Shown piece after piece: positions 37,524 through 46,151 of a stretch of DNA of 64,000 nt. Every line of letters starts with the position of its first letter. The first letter of the stretch is position 1. The stretch is from assembly GCF_048006345.1 (NCBI RefSeq), contig NZ_CP180351.1, positions 1,364,001 to 1,428,000 on the forward strand, read 5' to 3'. The stretch is from Marivita sp030148515. GTDB taxonomy: Bacteria > Pseudomonadota > Alphaproteobacteria > Rhodobacterales > Rhodobacteraceae. The position numbers and the translations under genes are program-made. The notes beneath the pieces are model-generated. The model was not told the origin of the DNA. It worked only from the letters and a program-made list of their open reading frames with translations, and searched no databases.

Positions 37524-39293
37524 TCACTCCGCCGCCTGCGTTTGGTCGTTCAAGATCGGTAACTGCATTTCGAAAACCGCCCCGCCTTCTTCGGCGTTGC
37601 GGGCCAGCAGCCGTCCTCCTAGGTCGTTGACGATCCCCGAGGAAATGGCAAGCCCCAGCCCCACGCCGTCGCCTGGCTGCTTGGTGGTGTAGAAGGGTTC
37701 AAACAGCGCATCGAGGTCTTCGATCCCGTGCCCGTTGTCGCGGATGGTGAGCGTTGCTGTCTCACCGCTGGCAAGGATGATCTCAAGCTGTGGGTCGGAC
37801 ACGGTTTTGGTGGCGTCCAGCGCGTTGCGCAGAAGGTTGATCATCACCTGCTCGATCCGCATTCGGTCGCCCATCACCAGCACTTTGTCCTCGGGCAGGA
37901 TCTTGGTGATCTTGACCTTCCGTGACTTCAACTGAGGCTCCATCATCGACAGGCTCGAGGCGAGCGCATCGCCCATATTCACAGGGGAAAATGCCTCTTG
38001 GCCCTTGCGCGCATAGCTTTTGAGCTGGCGCGTGATGCCCCCCATCCGTTCGATCAAATCATCGATCCGGCTGAACGCCGCCTGCGCCTCTTCGATCCGA
38101 TTGCGCCGCATCAAAAGCTTGGCTCCGGCCAGATAGGTCTTCATCGCCGCCAAAGGCTGGTTCAATTCATGGCTGACCGCCGCCGACATCTCGCCCAATG
38201 CGGCGAGTTTGGAGCTTTGCGCCAGCGTCTGTTCGGCCACCGCAAGCGTTTCTTGCACCCTTTCGCGTTCGGCGATTTCCCGCTGCAGCCTCTGGTTCAA
38301 TGCGCGAAGCTCTGCCAACTCGCGCTGGAAAAGCGCCATGCGCAGCGCGGTCTTGCGGCTGAGGGCATAGAAGGTAAGCGCCAGCAGAATCGCGAATCCC
38401 ATGATTTCGAGTGCCAGAACCGCGTTGACCCTCTCGCGGACGCTCGAATAGGTGGTGAAGGATGCCATGTTCCAGCCCCGAAAGGGGATACGGCCTTCAA
38501 CGCGCATCACCGCCTCGCCTTGGAAATACGCGTCCGCTGGCAAAGCCGTCCAATCCGCCGTGGCCCGGATCGCACGTTCAATGGCGCTGTCGGCGGGCTG
38601 GCGTTCCAGGGCGGTTTCGACGGTTTGCCCGCGCCAGCGCGGCTCGGTCGCGAGAATGATCTCGCCCTCGCTGTTGGTGACCAGAACTGCGTCCGAAATT
38701 CCTGCCCAGGCGCGTTCGAACTTGGCCAGATCCACTTCGACAACGATCACACCGATGGATTGCCCCTGGCTTTCGATCCGTCGCGAATAGCTGAAATTGT
38801 AGCTGCCCACTTCCTGTCGCTGCGAGGTGAAGACAGTGGCATTCGAGCGCAGGGCTTCGACAAAATAGGCCTGGCTGCGGTGCTGCTCGCCCAACCGCTC
38901 GCGGCTCGTGGCGGCAACGGTGCGCCCATCCCGGTCAAGCAACATCAGCGAGGCCGCGCCGATTTCGTCCACGAACGAGATCAGGCGCTGAGAGCTTTGC
39001 GAGAAATCACCCGAATTGAGCGCCCCGATGAGCGCCGGGTCACGGGCCAGAAGCTGTGGCACAATTGCATTGCGGCGCAGTTCCGAAACAAGGTTGCCGG
39101 AGTACAGCGCGAGGCGCAGTTCGGCCCGGTTGCGGGTGCTTTCGGTGAACCGGTCGGTGAGAAAGCGGTTGGTCACGAAAACGGTGGCCACGGCAACAGC
39201 CGACAACAGTATCAGCGCAACGCGCACCCGCCATGACAGGGAACCTGTCCGGGTCATGTCTCGCATCACGGAAACGCCTGTTGCCATTGCCAT
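37524..39293 (-). CDS. DctB-type sensor histidine kinase
   Basis: A 589-aa inner-membrane kinase. Membrane spans near residues 24-44 (VRVALILLSAVAVATVFVT) and 300-318 (VLALEIMGFAILLALTFYAL) frame a long periplasmic double-PAS-like sensor, as in DctB. A coiled coil (LAELRALNQRLQREIAERER) leads to phospho-acceptor H375 in SAAVSHELNQPL, then N-box NLLRNALDAT, DNGHGIEDL, and GVGLGLAISSGIV. It is upstream of and coupled to the regulator gene. The ligand may be a C4-dicarboxylate or another small acid. Confidence 0.9.
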   Translation of the reverse strand: MAMATGVSVMRDMTRTGSLSWRVRVALILLSAVAVATVFVTNRFLTDRFTESTRNRAELRLALYSGNLVSELRRNAIVPQLLARDPALIGALNSGDFSQSSQRLISFVDEIGAASLMLLDRDGRTVAATSRERLGEQHRSQAYFVEALRSNATVFTSQRQEVGSYNFSYSRRIESQGQSIGVIVVEVDLAKFERAWAGISDAVLVTNSEGEIILATEPRWRGQTVETALERQPADSAIERAIRATADWTALPADAYFQGEAVMRVEGRIPFRGWNMASFTTYSSVRERVNAVLALEIMGFAILLALTFYALSRKTALRMALFQRELAELRALNQRLQREIAERERVQETLAVAEQTLAQSSKLAALGEMSAAVSHELNQPLAAMKTYLAGAKLLMRRNRIEEAQAAFSRIDDLIERMGGITRQLKSYARKGQEAFSPVNMGDALASSLSMMEPQLKSRKVKITKILPEDKVLVMGDRMRIEQVMINLLRNALDATKTVSDPQLEIILASGETATLTIRDNGHGIEDLDALFEPFYTTKQPGDGVGLGLAISSGIVNDLGGRLLARNAEEGGAVFEMQLPILNDQTQAAE

Positions 39294-39354
39294 AGAATAG
39301 GCAAATCCACACCACCCCTCAAGCGGCGCTGCGTCACGGGTGCGTCAACAGGCG

Positions 39355-40023
39355 TTAAGCCGCCGCAAGCGCGCTTGCGATGCTGGCGAACATCGCCTTG
39401 CCATCCGTGCCACCGTGCTTTTCGTCTGCCGCACGTTCGGGATGCGGCATCATGCCAAGGACACGACGGTTGCTCGACAGGATGCCCGCGATATCGGCGG
39501 TGGAGCCGTTCGGGTTGTCGCCATAGCGGAAGGCAATCCGATCTTCAGCGGTGAGCTGTGCAACCACTTCGTCGGACGCGATGTAATTGCCATCATGATG
39601 CGCAATCGGAATGTCAATCTGCTGGCCAGCCTTGTAGCCCGATGTGTAAACACTGTCTTCGGTACCAACGATCAGCGGCACGGTGCGGCAGATGAACTTG
39701 AGCCCCGCATTGCGCAGCAACGCACCCGGCAGCAACCCCGTTTCGGTCAGAACCTGAAATCCGTTGCAGATGCCCAAGACAAACCCGCCGCGCGCTGCAT
39801 GGGCCTTGACCTCTGCACAGATCGGGGAATTCGCGGCAATCGCGCCGCAGCGCAGGTAATCTCCAAAGGAGAACCCGCCCGGAATACCGACGATGTCGAT
39901 GCCCGAGGGCAGCGTGGTGTCCTTGTGCCAAACCATCTCGACCTGGCATCCCGCCTCGCGGAAGGCCACGGCCAGATCCCGGTCGCAGTTCGATCCGGGG
40001 AAAACAATGACCGCCGCGCGCAT
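39355..40023 (-). CDS. purQ: Phosphoribosylformylglycinamidine synthase subunit PurQ
   Basis: A 222-aa glutaminase subunit that feeds ammonia to PurL in purine synthesis. Start MRAAVIVFPGSNCDRDLAVA; nucleophile Cys in FVLGICNGFQVL; His-Glu of the triad in GMMPHPERAAD. The ATG shares one base with the purS stop (TGATG). PurL is not in the window. Cytoplasmic. Confidence 0.96.
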   Translation of the reverse strand: MRAAVIVFPGSNCDRDLAVAFREAGCQVEMVWHKDTTLPSGIDIVGIPGGFSFGDYLRCGAIAANSPICAEVKAHAARGGFVLGICNGFQVLTETGLLPGALLRNAGLKFICRTVPLIVGTEDSVYTSGYKAGQQIDIPIAHHDGNYIASDEVVAQLTAEDRIAFRYGDNPNGSTADIAGILSSNRRVLGMMPHPERAADEKHGGTDGKAMFASIASALAAA

Positions 40024-40253
40024 CAGCTCATCTCGATCTGGTAGCTTTCGATCACCGTGTTCGCGAGCAGCTTTTCACACATCTCGCGCACGGTGTCTTC
40101 GGTGGTGCCATCCGCCAGATCGAGTTCGATGACCTTGCCCTGACGGACCTTTTCAACACCGGCAAACCCGAGTCCGCCAAGCGCGTGCCGCACAGCTTCG
40201 CCCTGCGGGTCCAGCACCCCGTCCTTCAGCATCACATGCACCCGTGCTTTCAT
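40023..40253 (-). CDS. purS: Phosphoribosylformylglycinamidine synthase subunit PurS
   Basis: A 76-aa small subunit bridging PurQ and PurL. The start is the ATG at 40253 (MKARVHVMLKDGVLDPQGEA); upstream in-frame codons run through the intergenic repeat and are rejected. GEAVRHALGGLGFAGVEKVRQGK and the acidic ending are typical. It is coupled to purQ and lies about 90 bases from purC. Confidence 0.95.
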   Translation of the reverse strand: MKARVHVMLKDGVLDPQGEAVRHALGGLGFAGVEKVRQGKVIELDLADGTTEDTVREMCEKLLANTVIESYQIEMS

Positions 40254-40290
40254 GATCGTCTCCGCCTTGTCCGGGGGCGCGACTGTCCCC

Positions 40291-40311
40291 CTTCTTCTTT
40301 TTCCAAATATG
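40291..40311 (-). repeat. Interspersed intergenic repeat, diverged copy 4
   Basis: On the minus strand CATATTTGGAAAAAGAAGAAG resembles the other copies in the order TATTT, then GAA, then GAAG, and a G/C-rich run adjoins it. Similarity is partial, so membership in the family is tentative. It lies between purC and purS. Confidence 0.4.
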
Positions 40312-40341
40312 CCTTTGCGACGCCCACAAACGGGCACCGCG

Positions 40342-41103
40342 TCAGTTGATCAGCTTCGGCTTTTCCATCGGCGTCGCGTTCTGCGGCATCACACCCAGAC
40401 GCCGGGCCACTTCGGTATAGGCATCGGCCAGATTGCCCAGGTCACGGCGGAACACGTCCTTGTCGAGCTTGCGCCCGGTTTCAATGTCCCAAAGACGGCA
40501 GCTGTCGGGGCTTATCTCGTCCGCGACGATCAGGCGTTGGAAATCACCGTCATAAACGCGGCCGATCTCGATCTTGAAATCCACCAGTTTTATGCCGACG
40601 CCGTACATCAGGCCCGACATGAAGTCGTTGACCCGCAGCGCGAGGCTCAGGATGTCGTCCATGTCCTGCTGGCTGGCCCAGCCAAAGGCCGCGATATGTT
40701 CCTCGGTGACAAGCGGATCACCTAGCTTGTCGTCCTTGTAGCAGTACTCGACGATCGGACGGGGCAGCGGCGTGCCCTCTTCGATGCCAAGGCGCTTGGC
40801 CATCGTACCAGCGGCAAAATTTCGCACGATCACTTCAAGCGGGATGATTTCGCACTGGCGCACCAACTGTTCGCGCATGTTGAGCCGCTTGAGGAAGTGC
40901 GTGGGTACTCCGATGGAATTCAGGCCCACCATGAAGAACTCGCTAAGGCGGTTGTTGAGCACACCTTTGCCGTCAATCACGTCCCGCTTTTCAGCGTTGA
41001 AGGCGGTCGCATCATCCTTGAAATACTGGACGAGTGTGCCCGGTTCCGGGCCTTCGTACAGGATCTTGGCTTTGCCTTCGTAAATCTTCTTGCGACGGGC
41101 CAT
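40342..41103 (-). CDS. purC: SAICAR synthetase
   Basis: A 253-aa enzyme joining CAIR and aspartate in purine synthesis. The start at 41103 gives MARRKKIYEGKAKILYEGP; 11 upstream codons are rejected. Landmarks are DDATAFNAEKRDVIDGKG, VLNNRLSEFF, EVIVRNFAAGTMAKR, LVDFKIEIGR and ADEISPDSCRLWD. Same strand as purS-purQ, 88 bases upstream, so a purC-purS-purQ unit is likely. Divergent from the DUF1476 gene. Confidence 0.96.
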   Translation of the reverse strand: MARRKKIYEGKAKILYEGPEPGTLVQYFKDDATAFNAEKRDVIDGKGVLNNRLSEFFMVGLNSIGVPTHFLKRLNMREQLVRQCEIIPLEVIVRNFAAGTMAKRLGIEEGTPLPRPIVEYCYKDDKLGDPLVTEEHIAAFGWASQQDMDDILSLALRVNDFMSGLMYGVGIKLVDFKIEIGRVYDGDFQRLIVADEISPDSCRLWDIETGRKLDKDVFRRDLGNLADAYTEVARRLGVMPQNATPMEKPKLIN

Positions 41104-41300
41104 GTGGGATCTTTCTGTCAATGCGCCGGATGGCACGAGTTCGGAATCGGCTCAGCCGCGTTCCCATGGGAAAGCGGATGCGGTCGAGTGCCTCTTAGTG
41201 CATGCCGGGTCGTGCCGCAAGCAACGCACGCACTTGAACCGACGGGCGCGTCGGGCCATACGTAACCCAACAGGAAACACATCCCCGGGAGAGCACCCAA

Positions 41301-41615
41301 ATGTCGACCTTCGATGATCGCGAAAACGCTTTTGAGAACAAATACGCCCATGATGCAGAAATGCAGTTCAAGGCCGAAGCCCGCCGTAACAAGCTGCTGG
41401 GCCTCTGGGCGGCGGAGCTTCTGGGCAAGTCCGGCGATGACGCGGCGAACTATGCCAAGGAAGTCGTGAAAGCCGATTTTGAAGAAGCCGGTCACGAGGA
41501 CGTTGTGCGTAAAGTGTCGGGCGATCTCGGCGGCAAGGCCTCGGATGACGAGATTCGCGCCAAGATGGCCGAATTGATGATCGTTGCCAAAACACAGATC
41601 ATGAACGAAGTCTGA
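41301..41615 (+). CDS. DUF1476 protein, F1-ATPase zeta-subunit-like inhibitor
   Basis: A 104-aa helical, charged, soluble protein beginning MSTFDDRENAFENKYAHDAE. DUF1476 proteins include the alphaproteobacterial zeta subunit that blocks ATP hydrolysis by F1-ATPase, and the length here equals that family. The N-terminal inhibitory helix region FENKYAHDAEMQFKAEARRN is recognisable. It is single-gene, divergent from purC, and ends in a strong terminator. Confidence 0.92.
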   Translation: MSTFDDRENAFENKYAHDAEMQFKAEARRNKLLGLWAAELLGKSGDDAANYAKEVVKADFEEAGHEDVVRKVSGDLGGKASDDEIRAKMAELMIVAKTQIMNEV

Positions 41616-41634
41616 TCTGGCCGCAGGGCCTGTG

Positions 41635-41668
41635 AACGCGCCCGCCCCGTCGGGCGCGTTTTTCTTTT
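41635..41668 (+). terminator. Intrinsic terminator after the DUF1476 gene
   Basis: AACGCGCCCG (41635-41644), loop CCCCGT, CGGGCGCGTT (41651-41660), then TTTCTTTT. A perfect 10-bp GC-rich stem with a T-rich tail, 20 bases after the stop. Confidence 0.92.
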
Positions 41669-41692
41669 GGTGCATCCTATTTTCGAGGCCGC

Positions 41693-42352
41693 ATGTCGCA
41701 CATCGTTCTGGTCCGTCATGGACAAGCCAATACCGGCGCCCGGGAAGAAGGCGACTATGACCGCCTGAGTCCTCTGGGCCACCAGCAATCAGGCTGGCTC
41801 GGGGAACATTTCCGCCAGAAAGGCGATGTGTTTGCCCATGTCTGGACCGGAACCCTGCGCCGTCACGTGGAAACCGCCGATGCGATCGCCGCGGAAAGCC
41901 CCGGCCCGATCACCCGTGACGAACGGTTGAACGAGTTGGAATATTTCACGCTCTCCCAGCTTTTGGCCGATCAACATGACATTCCTTGGCCATCGAACCG
42001 CGAAGGGTTTCTGCGCCACCTGCCCTGCCTTTTCAGCCATTGGCACGATGGCAAACTGGAAGGCGCGCCAGAGAGTTTTGCCGATTTCGAGAACCGGGTT
42101 CAAGATGCGCTAGCCGAGATCAGCGCCTTGCCCGGGCGGTCGCTCGTGGTGACGTCAGGTGGGCTGATCGGAATGGCGATGCGTTTGACACTCGGGCTCG
42201 ACATGCCGGCCTTTTGCAATGTGTGCCTGTCGATCCAGAACACCTCGGTCAGTTCATGGCTGCCGCTGGAGGGGCAACTGGCGCTGACGCAGTTCAATGC
42301 ACTGCCCCATCTGGACACGCCGGATCGCCTTTTTGCCCAGACGCATATCTGA
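41693..42352 (+). CDS. Histidine phosphatase family protein
   Basis: A 219-aa phosphoglycerate-mutase-like enzyme. The catalytic RHG motif is in VLVRHGQANTGA, the second Arg in GTLRRHVETADAI, the acid in LNELEYF and the second His region is expected near VVTSGGLIGM, where the usual SHG reads TSGG, so the second catalytic His is missing. Substrate unknown. The missing His may reduce activity or indicate a variant. No signal peptide. Confidence 0.85.
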   Translation: MSHIVLVRHGQANTGAREEGDYDRLSPLGHQQSGWLGEHFRQKGDVFAHVWTGTLRRHVETADAIAAESPGPITRDERLNELEYFTLSQLLADQHDIPWPSNREGFLRHLPCLFSHWHDGKLEGAPESFADFENRVQDALAEISALPGRSLVVTSGGLIGMAMRLTLGLDMPAFCNVCLSIQNTSVSSWLPLEGQLALTQFNALPHLDTPDRLFAQTHI

Positions 42353-42411
42353 ACGACGCTGCCAGAGATGTGCGCGCTGACGCGCTGTGGTCACTGGGTT
42401 GCCTCGCGCGT

Positions 42412-42433
42412 GGATATTTTTGAACCAGAGAAG
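42412..42433 (+). repeat. Interspersed intergenic repeat, copy 3
   Basis: GGATATTTTT (42412-42421) and GAACCAGAGAAG (42422-42433) share the 12-base GAACCAGAGAAG core exactly with copy 1. It lies in the gap between the phosphatase and the saccharopine-pathway genes. Confidence 0.75.
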
Positions 42434-42502
42434 CCTGCCAGAGGGCTTTTGTCTTTGCATTGCGCTGGCTAGGGTGCGGCGAGTTGGAATGAGGTGCGAT
42501 AT

Positions 42503-43555
42503 ATGACCCATCTCTGGGTGCGCGCGGAAAGTCGCGAAAACGAGGAACGCGTCGGGGTGCTGCCGGCGGGTGTGGCCGCCCTCTTGGCGGCGGGCATCGA
42601 CGTCACAGTCGAAGAGAGCGCCACGCGGGTTGTTCCAACAGCCGAATACGCCGCAGTAGGGGCCGAAATTGCGCCCGAAGGCAGTTGGGTGGATGCACCC
42701 AAAGATGCGATTATTTTCGGGTTAAAAGAATTACCGGATAATGGTTTGTCGCTGCGCCACCGCCACATCATGTTTGGTCACGCCTATAAAGGCCAGCCCG
42801 CAGGGCAGCGCTTGCTGGCGCGGTTCAAGGCGGGTGGCGGTGCGCTTTACGATCTTGAGTATCTGGAAAACGAAGATGGACGGCGGGTTGCAGCCTTTGG
42901 CTACTGGGCGGGCTATGCGGGGGCTGCAGTGTCGCTTCTTGCTTTTGCCGCGCAACAAGCCGGTTCCCCCTGCCCGCCTGTCAACACATGGGCGTCGTCA
43001 ATGGACATGCGGAACGATGTGCAATCGGCGCTGAACGGTGCCCAGCCAACCGCATTGGTGATCGGCGCATTGGGGCGCGTTGGTACCGGGGCCAGTGACC
43101 TCTGTGAAGACGTTGGCCTGACCGTGACCAAGTGGGATATGGCGGAAACTGCACATGGTGGTCCCTTTCCGGAAGTTCTTGATCATACGCTGTTTTTCAA
43201 CTGCATTCTCGCGCGCCCCGGCACTCCGGTCTTTGTTCCGGCAGACACATGTGACAGGCCACGTCAGCTGAGGGTGATCGGGGATATTGCCTGCGATCCG
43301 GACAGCGATTTTTCACCGATCAAGGTCTATGATCACGTCACAAGCTGGGACACGCCGGTCACGCGGGTCTGCAATGCGCCGCCGCTCGATGTGATGGCGA
43401 TCGACAACCTGCCTTCGCTCATGCCGCGGGAATCCTCCGAGGATTTTTCGGCTCAGCTCCTTCCGCATCTCAAGACGCTTGGCGACATCAACAAGGGTGT
43501 TTGGGGTCGCGCGAAAACCTATTTCGACACGCATATCCAGAAGGTGACAGCATGA
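42503..43555 (+). CDS. Saccharopine dehydrogenase, lysine-ketoglutarate reductase type
   Basis: A 350-aa NAD(P)-linked enzyme similar to alanine dehydrogenase/LYS1-type proteins. ATG 42503 has GAGGTG upstream. Landmarks are HLWVRAESRENEERVGVLP, IFGLKELPD, IMFGHAYKGQPAG, LYDLEYLENEDGRR and the nucleotide fold VIGALGRVGTGASDL. Its neighbour is the other saccharopine enzyme, overlapping by ATGA; together they would convert lysine plus 2-oxoglutarate via saccharopine to glutamate and aminoadipate semialdehyde. Catabolic direction is inferred. Confidence 0.87.
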   Translation: MTHLWVRAESRENEERVGVLPAGVAALLAAGIDVTVEESATRVVPTAEYAAVGAEIAPEGSWVDAPKDAIIFGLKELPDNGLSLRHRHIMFGHAYKGQPAGQRLLARFKAGGGALYDLEYLENEDGRRVAAFGYWAGYAGAAVSLLAFAAQQAGSPCPPVNTWASSMDMRNDVQSALNGAQPTALVIGALGRVGTGASDLCEDVGLTVTKWDMAETAHGGPFPEVLDHTLFFNCILARPGTPVFVPADTCDRPRQLRVIGDIACDPDSDFSPIKVYDHVTSWDTPVTRVCNAPPLDVMAIDNLPSLMPRESSEDFSAQLLPHLKTLGDINKGVWGRAKTYFDTHIQKVTA

Positions 43556-44682
43556 CAGTTCATTGGTGTGGCACAGGTCTGTCTTCGGTTCCCGGCCTGC
43601 GGCGGCTGATCCAGGACGGGCATTCAGTGACCGTGTGGAACCGCACGGTCGAGAAGGCGCGCAAGGCGGTGGGTGATCTCATTGACGACATTCGCGTCTT
43701 TGATCCAGCGGCTTTGGCTGAGGTGGTCAAACCCGGAGACGTCGTGGTGTCGATGCTGCCCGGTGACTGGCATGTGCAGCTGGCACAGATGGCTATCGAT
43801 CACGGCGCACATTTCGTGTCGTCCTCCTACATCGCGCCAGAGATGCGCGCGCTGGATACGGCTGCGAAAATGGCGGGTGTTGCGCTGGTGAACGAGGTCG
43901 GTCTTGATCCGGGCATCGACCATCTGATGGCCCATCACCTGGTCGCGGATTACCGTAAGAGCGCCGCGTATGATGTTGAAAATGTGATCTCTTTCAAATC
44001 CTACTGCGGTGGCGTTCCAAAGGTCGCCAATGCCTTCCGCTACAAGTTCAGCTGGGCCCCGGTCGGGGTTTTGAAAGCGCTGCGGTCGCCCTCAAAGTCG
44101 ATCCGTCACTACACGGAGCTGGAGGTCAAACGCCCTTGGGATGCGATCACACGCTATGACGCCCCCCTTGCGCAGCCTGAGGCGTTCGAGGTCTATCCGA
44201 ACCGGGACAGCCTGCCCTTCATGGAAGATTACCGCTTCGATCCGCGATGGCCGGTCAAGGAATTCGTGCGAGGCACCCTGCGCCTGAACGGTTGGGCAGA
44301 TGCCTGGGCCGACATCTTTGCCGAGGTGGACACGGCCAGTGACGACCGGCTCGCTGAGTTGGCGGCAGAACTGTTGGAACAGAACGCCTACGGGCCTGAT
44401 GAAGCGGATCGCGTGGTGCTGTGCGTTGATCTGCTGGCCGAGAAAGACGGGCGCGCCGTTTGGCACAAGACCTATGTGATGGACGCATGGGGCGATGCGC
44501 GCGGCACGGCGATGGCGCGGCTCGTCTCGGTGCCGGTGTCGCTGGCCATCGAAGCGGTGCTCAACCGCGAGATCCCACCGGGCGTCAGCCCTGCCCCGCA
44601 TGATCCGAAACTGCTGGCTCGGTGGTTGGAGGAGGTCCAGACACTCGCGCAGCATCTGATGGTAGTGGACCATTTGAAGTAA
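43552..44682 (+). CDS. Saccharopine dehydrogenase, glutamate-forming type
   Basis: A 376-aa enzyme from the ATG at 43552, which overlaps the preceding stop as ATGA. The N-terminal Rossmann segment reads VHWCGTGLSSVPGLRRLI, with VWNRTVEKARKAV, then VSMLPGDWHVQLAQMAI, FVSSSYIAPEM and VNEVGLDPGIDHLMAHHLV, the latter typical of saccharopine dehydrogenases, and SYCGGVPK. The first Gly of the nucleotide fold is followed by Thr-Gly rather than the common GAG. It acts after the reductase in the lysine pathway. Confidence 0.87.
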   Translation: MTVHWCGTGLSSVPGLRRLIQDGHSVTVWNRTVEKARKAVGDLIDDIRVFDPAALAEVVKPGDVVVSMLPGDWHVQLAQMAIDHGAHFVSSSYIAPEMRALDTAAKMAGVALVNEVGLDPGIDHLMAHHLVADYRKSAAYDVENVISFKSYCGGVPKVANAFRYKFSWAPVGVLKALRSPSKSIRHYTELEVKRPWDAITRYDAPLAQPEAFEVYPNRDSLPFMEDYRFDPRWPVKEFVRGTLRLNGWADAWADIFAEVDTASDDRLAELAAELLEQNAYGPDEADRVVLCVDLLAEKDGRAVWHKTYVMDAWGDARGTAMARLVSVPVSLAIEAVLNREIPPGVSPAPHDPKLLARWLEEVQTLAQHLMVVDHLK

Positions 44683-44690
44683 AGTCGGAA

Positions 44691-44710
44691 AGCCGGGCTT
44701 CGGCCCGGCT
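44691..44710. terminator. Hairpin between convergent genes
   Basis: AGCCGGGC (44691-44698), loop TTCG, GCCCGGCT (44703-44710). A perfect 8-bp stem with a stable tetraloop sits between the ends of the glutamate-forming saccharopine dehydrogenase and purB genes. No T-run, so termination is plausible but unproven. Confidence 0.6.
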
Positions 44711-44718
44711 CCGAGACC

Positions 44719-46023
44719 CTATTCTCCGAACACTCGGGCGAAAATCGTGTCCACGTGCTTTGTGTGATAGCCGAGGTCGAACTTCTCTTCGATCTGCTCG
44801 GGGCTGAGCGCCGCGACCACATCGGGATCGTTCAGAAGCTCAGTTTTGAAGTCGGTCCGATGTTCCCAGACTTTCAAGGCGTTGCGCTGCACGAAGGTGT
44901 AGGCATCCTCGCGGCTCACCCCGGCTTGGGTGAGCGCCAGAAGAACCCGCTGCGACATCACCAGACCGGGAAACTTGTTCATGTTTTCAAGCATGTTGTC
45001 CGGAAAGATCAGCATCTTGTCGATCACACCTGTCAGGCGGGCCAGCGCGAAATCGAGCGTGATCGTCGCATCTGGTCCGATCATCCGCTCAACGGAGGAA
45101 TGCGAAATGTCGCGCTCGTGCCAAAGCGCCACGTTCTCCATCGCAGGGATCACGGCAGCACGCACCATTCGGGCGAGACCCGTCAGGTTCTCGGTCAGAA
45201 CCGGGTTCTTCTTGTGCGGCATGGCCGACGAGCCCTTTTGCCCCATCGAGAAGAACTCCGCCCCTTCCAGCACTTCCGTGCGCTGCATGTGACGGATTTC
45301 AATGGCGATGTTTTCGATGCTGCTGGCGATCACACCCAATGTCGCAAAGAAGGCCGCGTGACGATCGCGCGGGATGACCTGTGTGCTGATCGGTTCCGGC
45401 ACAAGGCCCAGCTTGTCGCAGACATGTTCTTCGACCGCCGGGTCGATATTGGCAAAGGTGCCGACAGCGCCCGAGATTGCGCCAGTGGCAATCTCAGCCC
45501 GCGCATCGCGCATGCGGCTGAGGTTGCGGTCCATCTCGGCATAGAAGCGGGCAAAGGTCAGGCCCATCGTCGTGGGTTCCGCATGGATGCCGTGGGAGCG
45601 GCCGATGCGCACCGTGTCCTTGTGCTCGTAGGCGCGACGTTTCAAGGCAGCCAGCAGCCCTTCGATATCCTTGATCAGGATGTCCGACGCTCGCACCAGT
45701 TGCACGTTGAAACAGGTGTCGAGCACGTCTGACGAAGTCATGCCCTGATGCACGAACCGCGCCTCTTCGCTGCCCACATGCTCGGCCAGATGGGTGAGGA
45801 AGGCGATCACGTCATGTTTGGTGACCGCCTCGATCTCGTCGATGCGGGCGACATCAAATTCGACATCCTTGGCCTTCCAGACCGCTTCCGCGTTTTCGCG
45901 CGGGATCACGCCCAGATCGGCCATCGCGTCGCAGGCATGAGCCTCGATCTCGTACCAGATGCGGAACTTGGTCGCGGGTTCCCAGATGGACACCATTTCG
46001 GGGCGGGAATAACGGGGGATCAT
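44719..46023 (-). CDS. purB: Adenylosuccinate lyase
   Basis: A 434-aa enzyme acting twice in purine synthesis, splitting SAICAR and adenylosuccinate to release fumarate. ATG at 46023 (MIPRYSRPEMVSIWEP) is the usual start; an upstream in-frame extension is rejected. Signatures include GMTSSDVLDTCFNVQL, GRSHGIHAEPTTMGL and the fumarase-family GQKGSSAMPHKKNP. Single gene, divergent from DUF6314. Confidence 0.97.
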   Translation of the reverse strand: MIPRYSRPEMVSIWEPATKFRIWYEIEAHACDAMADLGVIPRENAEAVWKAKDVEFDVARIDEIEAVTKHDVIAFLTHLAEHVGSEEARFVHQGMTSSDVLDTCFNVQLVRASDILIKDIEGLLAALKRRAYEHKDTVRIGRSHGIHAEPTTMGLTFARFYAEMDRNLSRMRDARAEIATGAISGAVGTFANIDPAVEEHVCDKLGLVPEPISTQVIPRDRHAAFFATLGVIASSIENIAIEIRHMQRTEVLEGAEFFSMGQKGSSAMPHKKNPVLTENLTGLARMVRAAVIPAMENVALWHERDISHSSVERMIGPDATITLDFALARLTGVIDKMLIFPDNMLENMNKFPGLVMSQRVLLALTQAGVSREDAYTFVQRNALKVWEHRTDFKTELLNDPDVVAALSPEQIEEKFDLGYHTKHVDTIFARVFGE

Positions 46024-46151
46024 GCACGCGATCCTTTCATCGGTTGGCTTGCGGAATTTCGCCGCACTCCTAGACTGCGGACCGGTGCGCGACAAGAGAG
46101 GCCAACCGGAATGAGACGCTTTGCCCTGACAGACCCGGCACGGAGAGTGAC

